This document shows positions 1 through 7,385 of a stretch of 17,761 nt of DNA, in pieces. Each line of letters opens with the position of its first letter. Positions within the stretch are counted from its first letter, which is position 1. Source of the DNA: Candidatus Mesolinea sp. (GTDB lineage: Bacteria > Chloroflexota > Anaerolineae > Anaerolineales > Anaerolineaceae); NCBI GenBank assembly GCA_003499715.1, contig DNSH01000039.1, positions 5,788 through 23,548 of the forward strand. Direction: 5' to 3'. Position numbers and translations under genes: made by a program. A model generated the notes under the pieces. That model searched no databases. It saw nothing but the letters and a program-made list of their open reading frames with translations, and had not been told where the DNA came from.

Positions 1-506
1 AGCGTGTGAATAGTATCCTTGAGGACCTTTTTGATGCCTGGTACACCGCGCAAGGCTTCTGCTTCCTCAGGAGTGAGATCAACAGAAACGCCATTGAGGA
101 TGACATCATAAATATAGTGCACTTCAATGGCGCGTCCGAGAGTTTTCTCGGCTTGAGCAAGGATAGAATTCCGTTTATCAGCCAGACTTGCTAAGTAGTT
201 CTGGCTCTCGATACTGTAAATTGCCGAGCCCTTCACTCCACCACTGGCTTTTACCAATGAATCGCCCTCAAACAGGACAATATATCCGAGCGTGCCGTCT
301 TTGTTGACGACGTACTGTTCGAGGCTGGTTGGCTCCTCATCTGTGTATTTATCAGATGAGGTTGAACCCGTGGGGACGAGATCATTCCGAGGGGGCAGAC
401 TGCCATGGGCCTCAACAGGCGTGGGCGTTATAGCCGCGCTAACTGGAGAGACAATCATGGCAAGAGCTATAAAAATAGCTAATATTTTGATTGTTCTAGA
501 TTTCAT
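1..506 (-). CDS. Secreted subtilisin-family serine protease, N-terminal part (signal peptide and I9-like propeptide)
   Basis: The gene runs off the left edge, so only about 168 N-terminal residues are visible. Residues 1-24 form a signal peptide: a K/R-rich start, a hydrophobic core (ILAIFIALAMIV) and a likely cut after PVSA. A low-complexity stretch rich in P, T, S and D/E follows to about residue 60. Residues 73-168 resemble the peptidase inhibitor I9 propeptide of S8 subtilases: a YIVLF strand, a helix with SQNYLASLADKRNSIL, then YIYDVILNGVSVDLT and EEAEALRGVPGIKKV. In this family the propeptide chaperones folding and is then cut off. The catalytic Asp/His/Ser domain would lie outside the window, so protease identity is inferred from the propeptide alone. 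The ATG at 506 is preceded by GGAGG with 7 bases of spacing, which fixes the start. The product is expected outside the membrane. An I9-containing protein without a protease domain is the main alternative. Confidence 0.72.
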   Translation of the reverse strand, partial: MKSRTIKILAIFIALAMIVSPVSAAITPTPVEAHGSLPPRNDLVPTGSTSSDKYTDEEPTSLEQYVVNKDGTLGYIVLFEGDSLVKASGGVKGSAIYSIESQNYLASLADKRNSILAQAEKTLGRAIEVHYIYDVILNGVSVDLTPEEAEALRGVPGIKKVLKDTIHT

Positions 507-866
507 AAGTATTCCTCCAAAATTGTGAATGTGTGATGCAAAATGGATAAGTTGCACGAGATATGGCTTGACACAGCCAATCCTTATGCTGGGCAAAAAT
601 TTTTCGTTTTTCTATAATTAGCATCCTCCTTTTCTTGATGAGAAATAATTAACGATGCTGCTTGTTAAGAGAGTCTACATAGGAAATATTCTGCTTAGCT
701 AATAGTATACCCTAATGTCGTAAATTTTGGATATATCTTTATCATATCGTTCATTTTTTTATTTTGCTTGATTGCTGATCAAATCTGCCTGGCAGCCCAA
801 GAAGTTTTTGCCAGGCAGATGATATTTTTTTACGCCTATATTTTGCCAAAAACAGTTTTTCTACAT
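507..866. other. AT-rich intergenic region between tldE and the protease gene
   Basis: This 360-base gap holds no clear full-length gene. On the minus strand, reading towards the protease gene, it contains a perfect hairpin (783-820), a TATACT that could be a -10 box (704-709) but has no convincing -35, and an AGGAGG at 625-630 that directly abuts an ATG (622-624). That ATG opens a 42-codon frame which ends inside the protease gene at 496. The protease gene's own ribosome binding site lies at 514-518. The rest is A/T-rich and gives no other signal that I can support. Confidence 0.5.
783..820. terminator. Perfect 12-bp hairpin downstream of tldE
   Basis: ATCTGCCTGGCA (783-794) pairs perfectly with TGCCAGGCAGAT (809-820) around a 14-base loop. 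It lies 46 bases past the tldE stop codon, so it is the natural end of the tldD-tldE transcript. However, the T-run (TTTTTTT, 825-831) sits on the plus-strand side; on the minus strand the stem is followed only by TTGATC. It therefore fits a plus-strand intrinsic terminator better, although no plus-strand gene precedes it. It may work in both directions or protect an mRNA 3' end. Confidence 0.55.
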
Positions 867-2252
867 TCAATAAGAGCTGTTCGAGTGAGAAATATCAATT
901 CCACGAACGCACATGAAGCGGGGCAATAGGATCGCACTGGGGTTGCGCTTCCCGTAGCTGCTCGAGGTGTTATGTACGGTTTGCTCCTGGGCTAGCCATT
1001 CTACGTTTTCGCCAAAGAGGTCTTCAAAAGTCTGTGTGATACGCACATTATAGGGCACCTGTATGCTGCCATCCTTCTTGAGCAATAAATTACCAAAACG
1101 TGAACTTCCTGTAATCATTCCCTTCGAGGGATTGACGATATTCATATAGTGTAGGTAAGGAATATAAAGGATATCCTCATCACGCGGCATGGCTAGGAGC
1201 TCTTCCAGCCCAGGCAGGGAGTATTCACCCCCAGCCATAGCCAGATTGAGATGGTCAACTGTATGCCCTGTGGGCGTGGCGCCAAACTCATCCGCATCAT
1301 CTTGCTCCCAATAGAAAGCTTTGAAAATGCCATCTTCAAATAAGGGGAATGCCTTGCGCGGGATACCCATTAGGTCATAACTAAGGGGAAAGGTCTCACG
1401 CCGCTCGGGATTATCAATCAGGGTAAATAATGAGGAAAAAACGCGTTGACCCAACTTTTCCTCATTCAGGAAGGAATACCCCCGCTTCATATTGCCGCCA
1501 TTGGGTCCAACCATCGCTAAGAAGTCAAGAAGATCCCCCAGCGCTGCTGAGCCAAAAACCACGGTGTATTTACCTAAAGGCAGCTGCAACGCCTGGTCAT
1601 GTTGGTAATGGTCCAGCATGAGGGCTAGATCATTGTGCAATTGGTCCGGTGATAAGTCTGTTTTCGCTTGTGCTGATTGCTGCGCATTCACTTCCCACTT
1701 GAGTTGTTGGTGCGCCAACACCACTTCAATTTGCGCATCGGTGCAGGCAAAATATTGGGTGTGTTCACTGGTGGTGCTGATTTGTGCCGTGGTAGTAATC
1801 CCATTCGAAAAGATGCCTGAGAGCTTGACTTCGTCGCTTTCCAGCCCTTGGGCTACTTGGTTGAAATATGCCAAGCGGTCTGCATTCGTCAGGCTTGCTA
1901 GGAAGGGGTCAAACGCCTGCATATCAATCACATCGCGCTCATAGTATGGAAGCGTGGGAGTATAGGAAAGGGGCTGGGCGTGCTTTACTATCTCCGCAGC
2001 GATGTCGATACCCTTCTTGATTGGTTCCAACTTTTCCGGGTCAGCGATCATGGAATAAGTGGCGCGTTTTTTATCCTCATAAACAGTGATTTCCAGCCGG
2101 ATAAGGTGCTCATTTGTATTGAGGGAGATAGCCGAATTGGCAAAGCGCATCAGGTAGCTATCTTCCTCATGGTAAAAGATCGCAGCCTGCAATCCTTTTT
2201 GCAAAGCGTAAGCACGTAATTCTTTTAGTAAGCTAATTACATTTTTCTCCAT
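867..2252 (-). CDS. tldE: TldE/PmbA-family subunit of the TldD/TldE metalloprotease
   Basis: The 461-residue protein belongs to the U62 (TldD/PmbA) family by its overall layout and by its position directly after tldD. No HExxxH zinc motif is present, as expected for TldE, which in Escherichia coli is the non-catalytic partner that builds the heterodimer's peptide channel. The family-like central segment is GKYTVVFGSAALGDLLDFLA followed by GPNGGNMKRGYSF. The C-terminal beta-rich half includes FGNLLLKKDG. There is no signal peptide, so the product is cytoplasmic. The ATG at 2252 lies 2 bases after the tldD stop, and its GGAGA ribosome binding site is inside the tldD 3' end, so translation is probably coupled. 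The known role of the complex is to degrade unfolded or modified peptides, including maturation of some RiPPs and of CcdA. The substrate here is unknown. The length is close to that of the E. coli protein (about 450 residues). Confidence 0.85.
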   Translation of the reverse strand: MEKNVISLLKELRAYALQKGLQAAIFYHEEDSYLMRFANSAISLNTNEHLIRLEITVYEDKKRATYSMIADPEKLEPIKKGIDIAAEIVKHAQPLSYTPTLPYYERDVIDMQAFDPFLASLTNADRLAYFNQVAQGLESDEVKLSGIFSNGITTTAQISTTSEHTQYFACTDAQIEVVLAHQQLKWEVNAQQSAQAKTDLSPDQLHNDLALMLDHYQHDQALQLPLGKYTVVFGSAALGDLLDFLAMVGPNGGNMKRGYSFLNEEKLGQRVFSSLFTLIDNPERRETFPLSYDLMGIPRKAFPLFEDGIFKAFYWEQDDADEFGATPTGHTVDHLNLAMAGGEYSLPGLEELLAMPRDEDILYIPYLHYMNIVNPSKGMITGSSRFGNLLLKKDGSIQVPYNVRITQTFEDLFGENVEWLAQEQTVHNTSSSYGKRNPSAILLPRFMCVRGIDISHSNSSY

Positions 2253-2254
2253 GG

Positions 2255-3709
2255 CTACTCTCCTACAGTCACATCATCAAAGCGGCAAACTGGCACGCCA
2301 TGCCCCAATTGCATGATTTGGTTTGGCTGTCCTTTGCCACAGTTGTTTACATATTCCACTTGCCACGTGCGTTCATCGCCCACAGCGGTGAGCGAATTAT
2401 AGAACTTGAGTGTTTCACCTTTATATGTGGTGTTTTTGAGCACACCTTTTACCTCACCATCTTCCACCAACCAGCCGATTTCGGTGGCAAAATGAAATTG
2501 CTCGCGGTTAGAGCCGATTGACCAGCTCTTATCCCCATCCAGGATCACACCGCGCTCAGTATTTTTCACGATGTCGTCTAAGTCTCCATCTGCGCCTGGG
2601 TCAATATTAATATTCGTCATGCGCTCGATAGGCACACGATAGAATGAGGTTGCTCGGTTAGCCCCTGAGCTTCCTTCGAAAATCTGGCGGCGTGCTTTGG
2701 CATTGGCTTCTTCGACCATCTGCCTGCCGGTAATCGCGCCCACAAGGATGCCCTTATCAATAAGTAGATTGTTTTGCGCCGGGACGCCGTCATCATCGTA
2801 ACCGAAGCTACCCGGCGAGTTTTCCAACGTAGCATCTGCCCGCACGGTCAACTTAGGCGTGCCATAGCGCAGCTTGCCAAAATCCTCCAAACGTACAAAT
2901 GACCCGCCGGCAAATGCCAGCTCATACCCCAAGATACGGTCCAGCTCCAAGGCATGCCCAATGGTTTCATGCGTTTGCAAGAACATAATGCCGGGCAGTA
3001 AGATCACCGAACGCCGATCTTTAGGGCAGTCTTCCGCCACCAGGAGCTCGTTAAGCTCGCGCGTGATGCGCTCAGCCTGGGCAGTAAAGAACTCAGTATC
3101 GAGCGTTTCCCATCCGCGTGTTTTGCCTAGCCTACCCGCCCCAAATTTACGCCTCTGCATACCGCCATCTTTATCCACCCCCATCACCATAAGCATGGGA
3201 AAGACATCGATTATCGTTTTCTCGATTTGACTGCCTTCCGAATCAAGGAAAATTATTTTCTTTTTGACGAATTCCACTGCAGTGATGCGTTGTATCACAC
3301 CGGGCTGATTGAGCGCCGCGTCCATCTGTTGCAGAAAAGCAACTTTATCAGCCATTGGCACGGCAAATGGATCAATGGCATTAGGGCTAGAAAAAGAGGC
3401 TTGTAAGGCGTCTTTCTCAGCCAGACGTACCGGGAAGGTTACTCTTTCGGCAGCTACACGTGCGTTATCGTATGCTTTATCAAAGATATCCCCGAGGTTG
3501 CCTATGCTGGAAGAGGCGGAGAAACCCCAAGCACCTCGGTAGAGCACACGCACACCTACTCCACTTTCAGAGGATGCATTGAGTGCTTTAAGGTTTCCAT
3601 TCCACATGACTAAAGAGTTGGATTCTTCAAAAGGATACCAACGTGCATCTACATAAGTAGCGCCTTTAGCCATGGTCTGATCGATAAATTGTTTGAGTTC
3701 TCGTTCCAT
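2255..3709 (-). CDS. tldD: TldD, zinc-dependent catalytic subunit of the TldD/TldE protease
   Basis: The 484-residue protein carries the diagnostic HExxxH motif in QTHETIGHALELDR (H247, E248, H252). Near the C-terminus is VNNCGKGQPNQ, whose C457 matches the position of the cysteine zinc ligand in E. coli TldD. Other family blocks include SFGYDDDGVPAQNN (301-314), where DDDG marks the conserved turn, and a glycine-rich GSSGANRATS. In the family, TldD and TldE form a dimer enclosing the active site, so only unfolded peptides can enter. There is no signal peptide, so the protein is cytoplasmic. The ATG at 3709 has a strong AAAGGAGA ribosome binding site 5-6 bases upstream. This is the first gene of a two-gene operon with tldE, and it is transcribed away from the Mth938-like gene. 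All key residues are present, so it should be active. Confidence 0.94.
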   Translation of the reverse strand: MERELKQFIDQTMAKGATYVDARWYPFEESNSLVMWNGNLKALNASSESGVGVRVLYRGAWGFSASSSIGNLGDIFDKAYDNARVAAERVTFPVRLAEKDALQASFSSPNAIDPFAVPMADKVAFLQQMDAALNQPGVIQRITAVEFVKKKIIFLDSEGSQIEKTIIDVFPMLMVMGVDKDGGMQRRKFGAGRLGKTRGWETLDTEFFTAQAERITRELNELLVAEDCPKDRRSVILLPGIMFLQTHETIGHALELDRILGYELAFAGGSFVRLEDFGKLRYGTPKLTVRADATLENSPGSFGYDDDGVPAQNNLLIDKGILVGAITGRQMVEEANAKARRQIFEGSSGANRATSFYRVPIERMTNINIDPGADGDLDDIVKNTERGVILDGDKSWSIGSNREQFHFATEIGWLVEDGEVKGVLKNTTYKGETLKFYNSLTAVGDERTWQVEYVNNCGKGQPNQIMQLGHGVPVCRFDDVTVGE

Positions 3710-3744
3710 AGTGTTCTCCTTTGGATTGTTCGATTGCCTTCCCC

Positions 3745-3752
3745 ATTATAAT
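3745..3752. promoter_or_regulatory. Symmetric -10 element between divergent tldD and the Mth938-like gene
   Basis: The eight bases ATTATAAT read the same on both strands, so a perfect TATAAT lies on each: 3745-3750 on the minus strand towards tldD, and 3747-3752 on the plus strand. The site is 35 bases from the tldD start codon and about 110 bases from the plus-strand start. No good -35 box was seen at 16-18 bases on either side. The tldD direction is the more convincing because of the leader length. Confidence 0.4.
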
Positions 3753-3860
3753 GAAAGAAAAAGCAAAAACTGAGATTTGGTGTAATAACTCGATTTTTGC
3801 GCTGTGAGAGAAGCAGTTGAGCCTCTCAATCATATTAGAGACAGAAAAGCAGAGGTAGAG

Positions 3861-4238
3861 ATGTTTGCTGATCCTAAAGGTCCGATTACCCACTTTGAAT
3901 GGGCAACTTTTACCGTCAACGGGCAAGTACACAGCCCAGAGGCGGGCGTGGGCAAGGATATTTTCCTTTCTCCAGAAGGTATAAGCGCTTGGTACGAGCG
4001 CAAGGGACATAAGCTCAAACGCAGCATGGTTAAGCGAGCACTCGCGCTCAAGCCAGAAGTGCTGGTTATTGGTAATGGCGTCGAGGGCGCGCTTGAAATC
4101 GGCAAGAAAGCTCGGAAAGAGATAGAAAACGCTGGTGTGAAACTCGTAGTATTGCGTACGCCAGAGGCTTGCCGAGTATACAACCAATTATACCGTCTGG
4201 GTAAGCGCGTAATCCTCTTGGCGCATGGAACATGTTAA
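3861..4238 (+). CDS. Mth938-like (DUF498 family) small protein
   Basis: From the ATG at 3861 the product is 125 residues long, the usual size for the Mth938-like family (relatives include AAMDC and, more distantly, the mitochondrial complex I assembly factor NDUFAF3). Recognisable blocks are THFEWATFTVNGQ, the KDIFLSPEGISAWYERKGH stretch, LKPEVLVIGNGVEG, and the near-C-terminal LRTPEACRVYNQLYRLGKR, ending VILLAHGTC. A GTG at 3804 would add 19 residues that do not match the family; AGAGG five bases before 3861 supports the shorter start. There are no membrane or signal segments, so it is cytoplasmic. The bacterial function is not established. It is divergent from tldD-tldE and apparently transcribed alone. 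Family assignment is confident; a role with TldD/TldE is only suggested by adjacency. Confidence 0.87.
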   Translation: MFADPKGPITHFEWATFTVNGQVHSPEAGVGKDIFLSPEGISAWYERKGHKLKRSMVKRALALKPEVLVIGNGVEGALEIGKKARKEIENAGVKLVVLRTPEACRVYNQLYRLGKRVILLAHGTC

Positions 4239-4358
4239 TCTGCTGGGTTGTTCCGGCCAGTGGGATAACGCCCCTACCAAGGCTTAGGTGGATATGGAAC
4301 TAATTCATAACTTCATTCGTTAAGTATGATATACCTACACTCATAAGAAAAGGATGCC

Positions 4359-5144
4359 ATGGCCGAAACTGAACTGGAAAATAAAACACGCCCATTTCAC
4401 TTTTTACGCTGGAACTGGTTACTCGGGATATTAATTCACCCGCGTAGGACTATTAATGAAATCTTAGCTGAAGAAAAAGCGAATTGGCAGACGCCATTGT
4501 TGGTCTTGACCGTCTTAGTCATTTTAGCGGTTGTCGTGGAAGCACCTATCCAGCGGATTGTTATTCAATCTGGTGCAGAAATCCCTGAGAACTTCCAGTA
4601 TTGGTCAACAGAAGAGCAAAATGCCTTTATGCAATCCCAAGCCATGCAGACTTCACCGCTTTTTCTGTACGTTTTTCCAATCCTGACCCGTATAGCGGGC
4701 TTCTGGTTGATTTGGTTTCTCCTGAGCAGCATTCTACATCTCTCCATCACACTTTTTGGAAGCCGCAGCAGCCGCCAGCAAGTCAGTAATCTGGCGGCTT
4801 GGACGATGACGCCCCTTGCCTTACGCTTGCTGGTAGAGATTATAGCGGTACTAACCACTCACCGCCTCATCGAAAATCGCGGTCTATCTTCATTAATTGC
4901 AGCTGATGCTGAAGGCTTCAGTGTTTTTCTGCGCGGCATACTGGCGAATATCGACCTGTATTATGCCTGGCATGTAATTCTGCTATTGGCAGGCGCTGTG
5001 CCGCTCTCTGGTCTTTCGAAATCTAAGGCTAACCAAGCCACTCTGATTGCAGCCATTACCATGTTGCTGTTGATGGCTGTGCCTGCTTTACTTTCTTCAG
5101 TATTAAGCAGCCTCTCGACCTCAAGCGGCTTTTACTTTTTCTAA
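4359..5144 (+). CDS. Yip1-domain-like polytopic membrane protein
   Basis: The 261-residue protein starts with a short polar segment and LLGILIHPRRTINEILAEE, an amphipathic 'P-x-x-T-x-x-x-I' block typical of bacterial Yip1-like proteins. Hydrophobic segments follow at about residues 46-64, 101-135 (long enough for two helices), 148-168, 198-218 and 227-247, so about five or six membrane spans are expected. Bacterial members have no firm function; eukaryotic Yip1 proteins act in membrane traffic. It is the first gene of a four-gene operon and its TAA is followed after one base by the ATPase ATG, so the two are probably translated together. AAAAGGA lies 5 bases before the ATG. A TATGAT at 4325-4330 is a possible -10 without a clear -35. 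Its link to the transporter is inferred from this arrangement. Confidence 0.75.
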   Translation: MAETELENKTRPFHFLRWNWLLGILIHPRRTINEILAEEKANWQTPLLVLTVLVILAVVVEAPIQRIVIQSGAEIPENFQYWSTEEQNAFMQSQAMQTSPLFLYVFPILTRIAGFWLIWFLLSSILHLSITLFGSRSSRQQVSNLAAWTMTPLALRLLVEIIAVLTTHRLIENRGLSSLIAADAEGFSVFLRGILANIDLYYAWHVILLLAGAVPLSGLSKSKANQATLIAAITMLLLMAVPALLSSVLSSLSTSSGFYFF

Positions 5145-5145
5145 C

Positions 5146-5883
5146 ATGGACTTGAAAATGGAAAATGGATTTATCCAGACAGACGATTTAAAGAAGTATT
5201 ATCGTATGAACACCGTTGGCGTGAAAGCACTCGATGGAATTACTATTGATATCCCGAGGGGGGCTTTTGCTGTCATCATGGGCCCTTCTGGCTCTGGCAA
5301 AAGCACATTGCTCAATTTGATTGGCGGTTTGGATTGGCCCACCTCCGGTTCGATTTTTGTGGATGGCGAGGAAATAGAAGCTCTTGATGAAACAGAACTT
5401 GCTGCTTATCGGCGCAATAAAGTAGGTTTCGTTTTCCAATCGTTCAATCTCATTTCTTCGATGAGCGCAGAGGAAAACGTAGGGTTCCCGCTACGCTTTG
5501 CCGGAGTGCAGGCTGCACAGCGCAAACAGCGCGCCCGCGAAAAGTTAGAAGAAGTCGGGCTCGCCGATCGCATGACGCATAAGCCTACGGAGCTTTCCGG
5601 CGGGGAACAACAACGCGTAGCGATCGCGCGTGCACTCATCAATAACCCGGTGCTTATCCTCGCCGATGAGCCTACAGGCAATCTGGATACAACCAGCGGG
5701 CTTTCCGTGATGCACACTTTGGCTGATTTACAGAAAAGCGGTAAGACCATCGTAGTAGCTACGCATGATCCCCGTATGCTTTCTTTTGCCACACAGACGA
5801 TTTACCTCTTGGATGGAAAGGAAGTCAGTGAGGAAATATATCATCAAACTATTGAACAACTTTCTTGGGAAGGCACAAATTAA
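5146..5883 (+). CDS. ABC transporter ATP-binding protein, MacB/LolD type
   Basis: The 245-residue protein has a complete set of ABC ATPase motifs: Walker A GPSGSGKST (46-54), Q-loop Q98 in VFQSFNL, signature LSGGEQQRVAIARAL (150-164), Walker B VLILADE followed by PTGNLD, and the switch histidine H207 in VATHDPR. The signature and the GNLD D-loop are characteristic of the MacB/LolD/FtsE group, which powers mechanotransmission rather than substrate import. It lacks the extra C-terminal regulatory domain of MalK, so it is not the sugar-transporter ATPase. It begins one base after the upstream stop and ends one base before the next ATG. No clear ribosome binding site is seen, so translational coupling is likely. 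An in-frame ATG at 5158 is an alternative start. It should dimerise and pair with the permease encoded at 7386-8708. Confidence 0.95.
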   Translation: MDLKMENGFIQTDDLKKYYRMNTVGVKALDGITIDIPRGAFAVIMGPSGSGKSTLLNLIGGLDWPTSGSIFVDGEEIEALDETELAAYRRNKVGFVFQSFNLISSMSAEENVGFPLRFAGVQAAQRKQRAREKLEEVGLADRMTHKPTELSGGEQQRVAIARALINNPVLILADEPTGNLDTTSGLSVMHTLADLQKSGKTIVVATHDPRMLSFATQTIYLLDGKEVSEEIYHQTIEQLSWEGTN

Positions 5884-5884
5884 A

Positions 5885-7339
5885 ATGAAAAAATCTACAA
5901 CAAATATTCTGCTTATATCTTTAATCATTGTAGTGCTGGGAGCTTTTAGCCTCAACTCATCAGCCTCAGCGCAAACTCCAAACGACACATCCACGCCCGA
6001 GCCGAACCTGACACAACCCTTGCTGTATATTGAGTCATATTCGCCCGGCGCTAACGATGGCGTTTCGCCTTGGGCGCCTTTCAATTTCACTTTTGTCTTG
6101 GCTAACAATAGCGATTCCGTTGCGCGTAATGTGGTGATGACTTTCACCAGTGAGGATTTCATCCCTCTCGATGGCGGTGTTTTTACGCTTAACAATATTG
6201 CCAAAGGAGACCGACCAGGAGCAACCTTGCGATTCCGCGTCAGCGATTACAGCACTTGGAAATATTCTGGGGTGATCAATGCCAATGTCGCTTATACTGA
6301 TGAAGCCGGCACGCCTTACACCACCAGCTTTATTTTCTATATTGCCATTGCACAGTCTGCCAGTGGCAGCGCCACACAGACGCCCACGCCTGTTTCGGAA
6401 AACAAGCCCCAGCTCGTTATATCTAAGTATAGCACAGATCTCGACCCGCTGCAGCCTGGGAGTGCCTTTAAATTGAACCTTACCATCGGTAACGTAGGCA
6501 CTGCCAACGCAAAAAATGTTTCATTAGTCTATGGCGGCGGGTCTGGGCAGCTGCCTAACGAGCAGGGCACTCCGCAAGCCGGCGTTTCAGGATCCACAGC
6601 CGACTTTGCCAACTTTGCCCCAGTGGGCAGCTCAAACATAGTCCTGCTAGGTGACCTGGCGATGGGTGCTCAGATTGAGACCGAGCAGGAGTTTGTGGTG
6701 AACGTAAGCACAGTACCCGGTGCATATCCTCTAAAGATCTCGCTGGTTTCCTACACAGAAAATGGCTTGCGCGTCATCGACGACCAAGCCATCACGTTGC
6801 TCGTCTACTCGCTACCACAGCTGGAAATCAGTTTTTACCGCGACCCAGGCATGTTCTTCAACGGAACACCTACAACCCTGCCTCTCCAGATCACCAACCT
6901 TTCCCGTAAGTCGACTGTCTTAGGCAATATGACCGTGACCACTGATTCTGGAGATATTATGAATGGTACATCGTTAGTCGGCAACCTAGACCCAGGCGGC
7001 TACTTCACACTCGATGCGATGTATACCCCTTTTATGGAAGGCAAAGCCAAGATTAATATCACAATCAACTACACCGATGATTTCAACCAATTGCGCACGT
7101 ATGAATCCAGTATGGAAATCGAAGTGCAGCCAGCGATGGTGATGCCAGAAGAGCCTACCCAAACTAATCCTGAGATGCCCACTGAATCGGAAGAACCTAC
7201 TGGTTTTTTTGCCAAAATTTGGAATGCCATTAAAGGCTTTTTAGGGATCGGCACCAGCAGCGAACCTGTTCCTCCAAGTGTTCCTTCTGGCGGCGAGGAA
7301 ACGTTTCCATCCGGTGAAATTATCGTCCCAAGGAAATAG
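5885..7339 (+). CDS. Exported protein with three CARDB/NEW3-like Ig repeats and a C-terminal amphipathic helix
   Basis: The ATG at 5885 is chosen over an in-frame ATG at 5765 because the latter lies inside the ATPase gene, while 5885 opens a clear signal peptide (MKKSTTNILLISLIIVVLG, likely cut near SASA). The mature protein has three similar beta-rich modules, about residues 45-156, 175-308 and 310-415. They carry alternating N-rich strand motifs such as LANNSDSVARNVVM, IGNVGTANAKNVSL and ITNLSRKSTVLGNM, the pattern of CARDB/NEW3 and COG1361-type domains. A P/T/E-rich linker (417-439) leads to GFFAKIWNAIKGFLGIG (440-456), a likely amphipathic helix, and a polar tail. There is no C-terminal membrane anchor. 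It sits between an ABC ATPase and its permease, where MacA-type adaptors are often encoded, but shows no lipoyl or coiled-coil hairpin domains. An extracytoplasmic partner of the permease is the favoured role, by inference. Confidence 0.82.
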   Translation: MKKSTTNILLISLIIVVLGAFSLNSSASAQTPNDTSTPEPNLTQPLLYIESYSPGANDGVSPWAPFNFTFVLANNSDSVARNVVMTFTSEDFIPLDGGVFTLNNIAKGDRPGATLRFRVSDYSTWKYSGVINANVAYTDEAGTPYTTSFIFYIAIAQSASGSATQTPTPVSENKPQLVISKYSTDLDPLQPGSAFKLNLTIGNVGTANAKNVSLVYGGGSGQLPNEQGTPQAGVSGSTADFANFAPVGSSNIVLLGDLAMGAQIETEQEFVVNVSTVPGAYPLKISLVSYTENGLRVIDDQAITLLVYSLPQLEISFYRDPGMFFNGTPTTLPLQITNLSRKSTVLGNMTVTTDSGDIMNGTSLVGNLDPGGYFTLDAMYTPFMEGKAKINITINYTDDFNQLRTYESSMEIEVQPAMVMPEEPTQTNPEMPTESEEPTGFFAKIWNAIKGFLGIGTSSEPVPPSVPSGGEETFPSGEIIVPRK

Positions 7340-7385
7340 AAGGCTGAAGAATATCTTTAGCGAGAGCGAATCTAAAGGATAAGTT

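Noticed and set aside
568..618. Plus-strand TTGACA and TATAAT as a promoter
   Set aside because: The boxes are 39 bases apart, far outside the 16-18 range, and no plus-strand gene follows.
867..3709. TldD/TldE as part of a RiPP (modified peptide) cluster
   Set aside because: No precursor-like small gene, radical SAM, YcaO or dedicated exporter is adjacent; a housekeeping protease role is simpler.
3804..3860. GTG start adding 19 residues to the Mth938-like protein
   Set aside because: The extra residues do not fit the family and there is no ribosome binding site before the GTG, whereas AGAGG precedes the ATG at 3861.
3666..4187. Long open frame on the minus strand across the Mth938-like gene
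   Set aside because: Its translation resembles no family, while the plus strand carries clear Mth938-like blocks; it is a shadow frame.
5146..5883. ABC ATPase as the energiser of the sugar importers
   Set aside because: It is on the opposite strand in another operon, is of the MacB/LolD type and lacks the MalK C-terminal domain.
5765..5884. Longer start for the exported Ig-repeat protein (ATG at 5765)
   Set aside because: It would overlap the ATPase gene by about 120 bases and hide the signal peptide; the ATG at 5885 opens a clean signal sequence.
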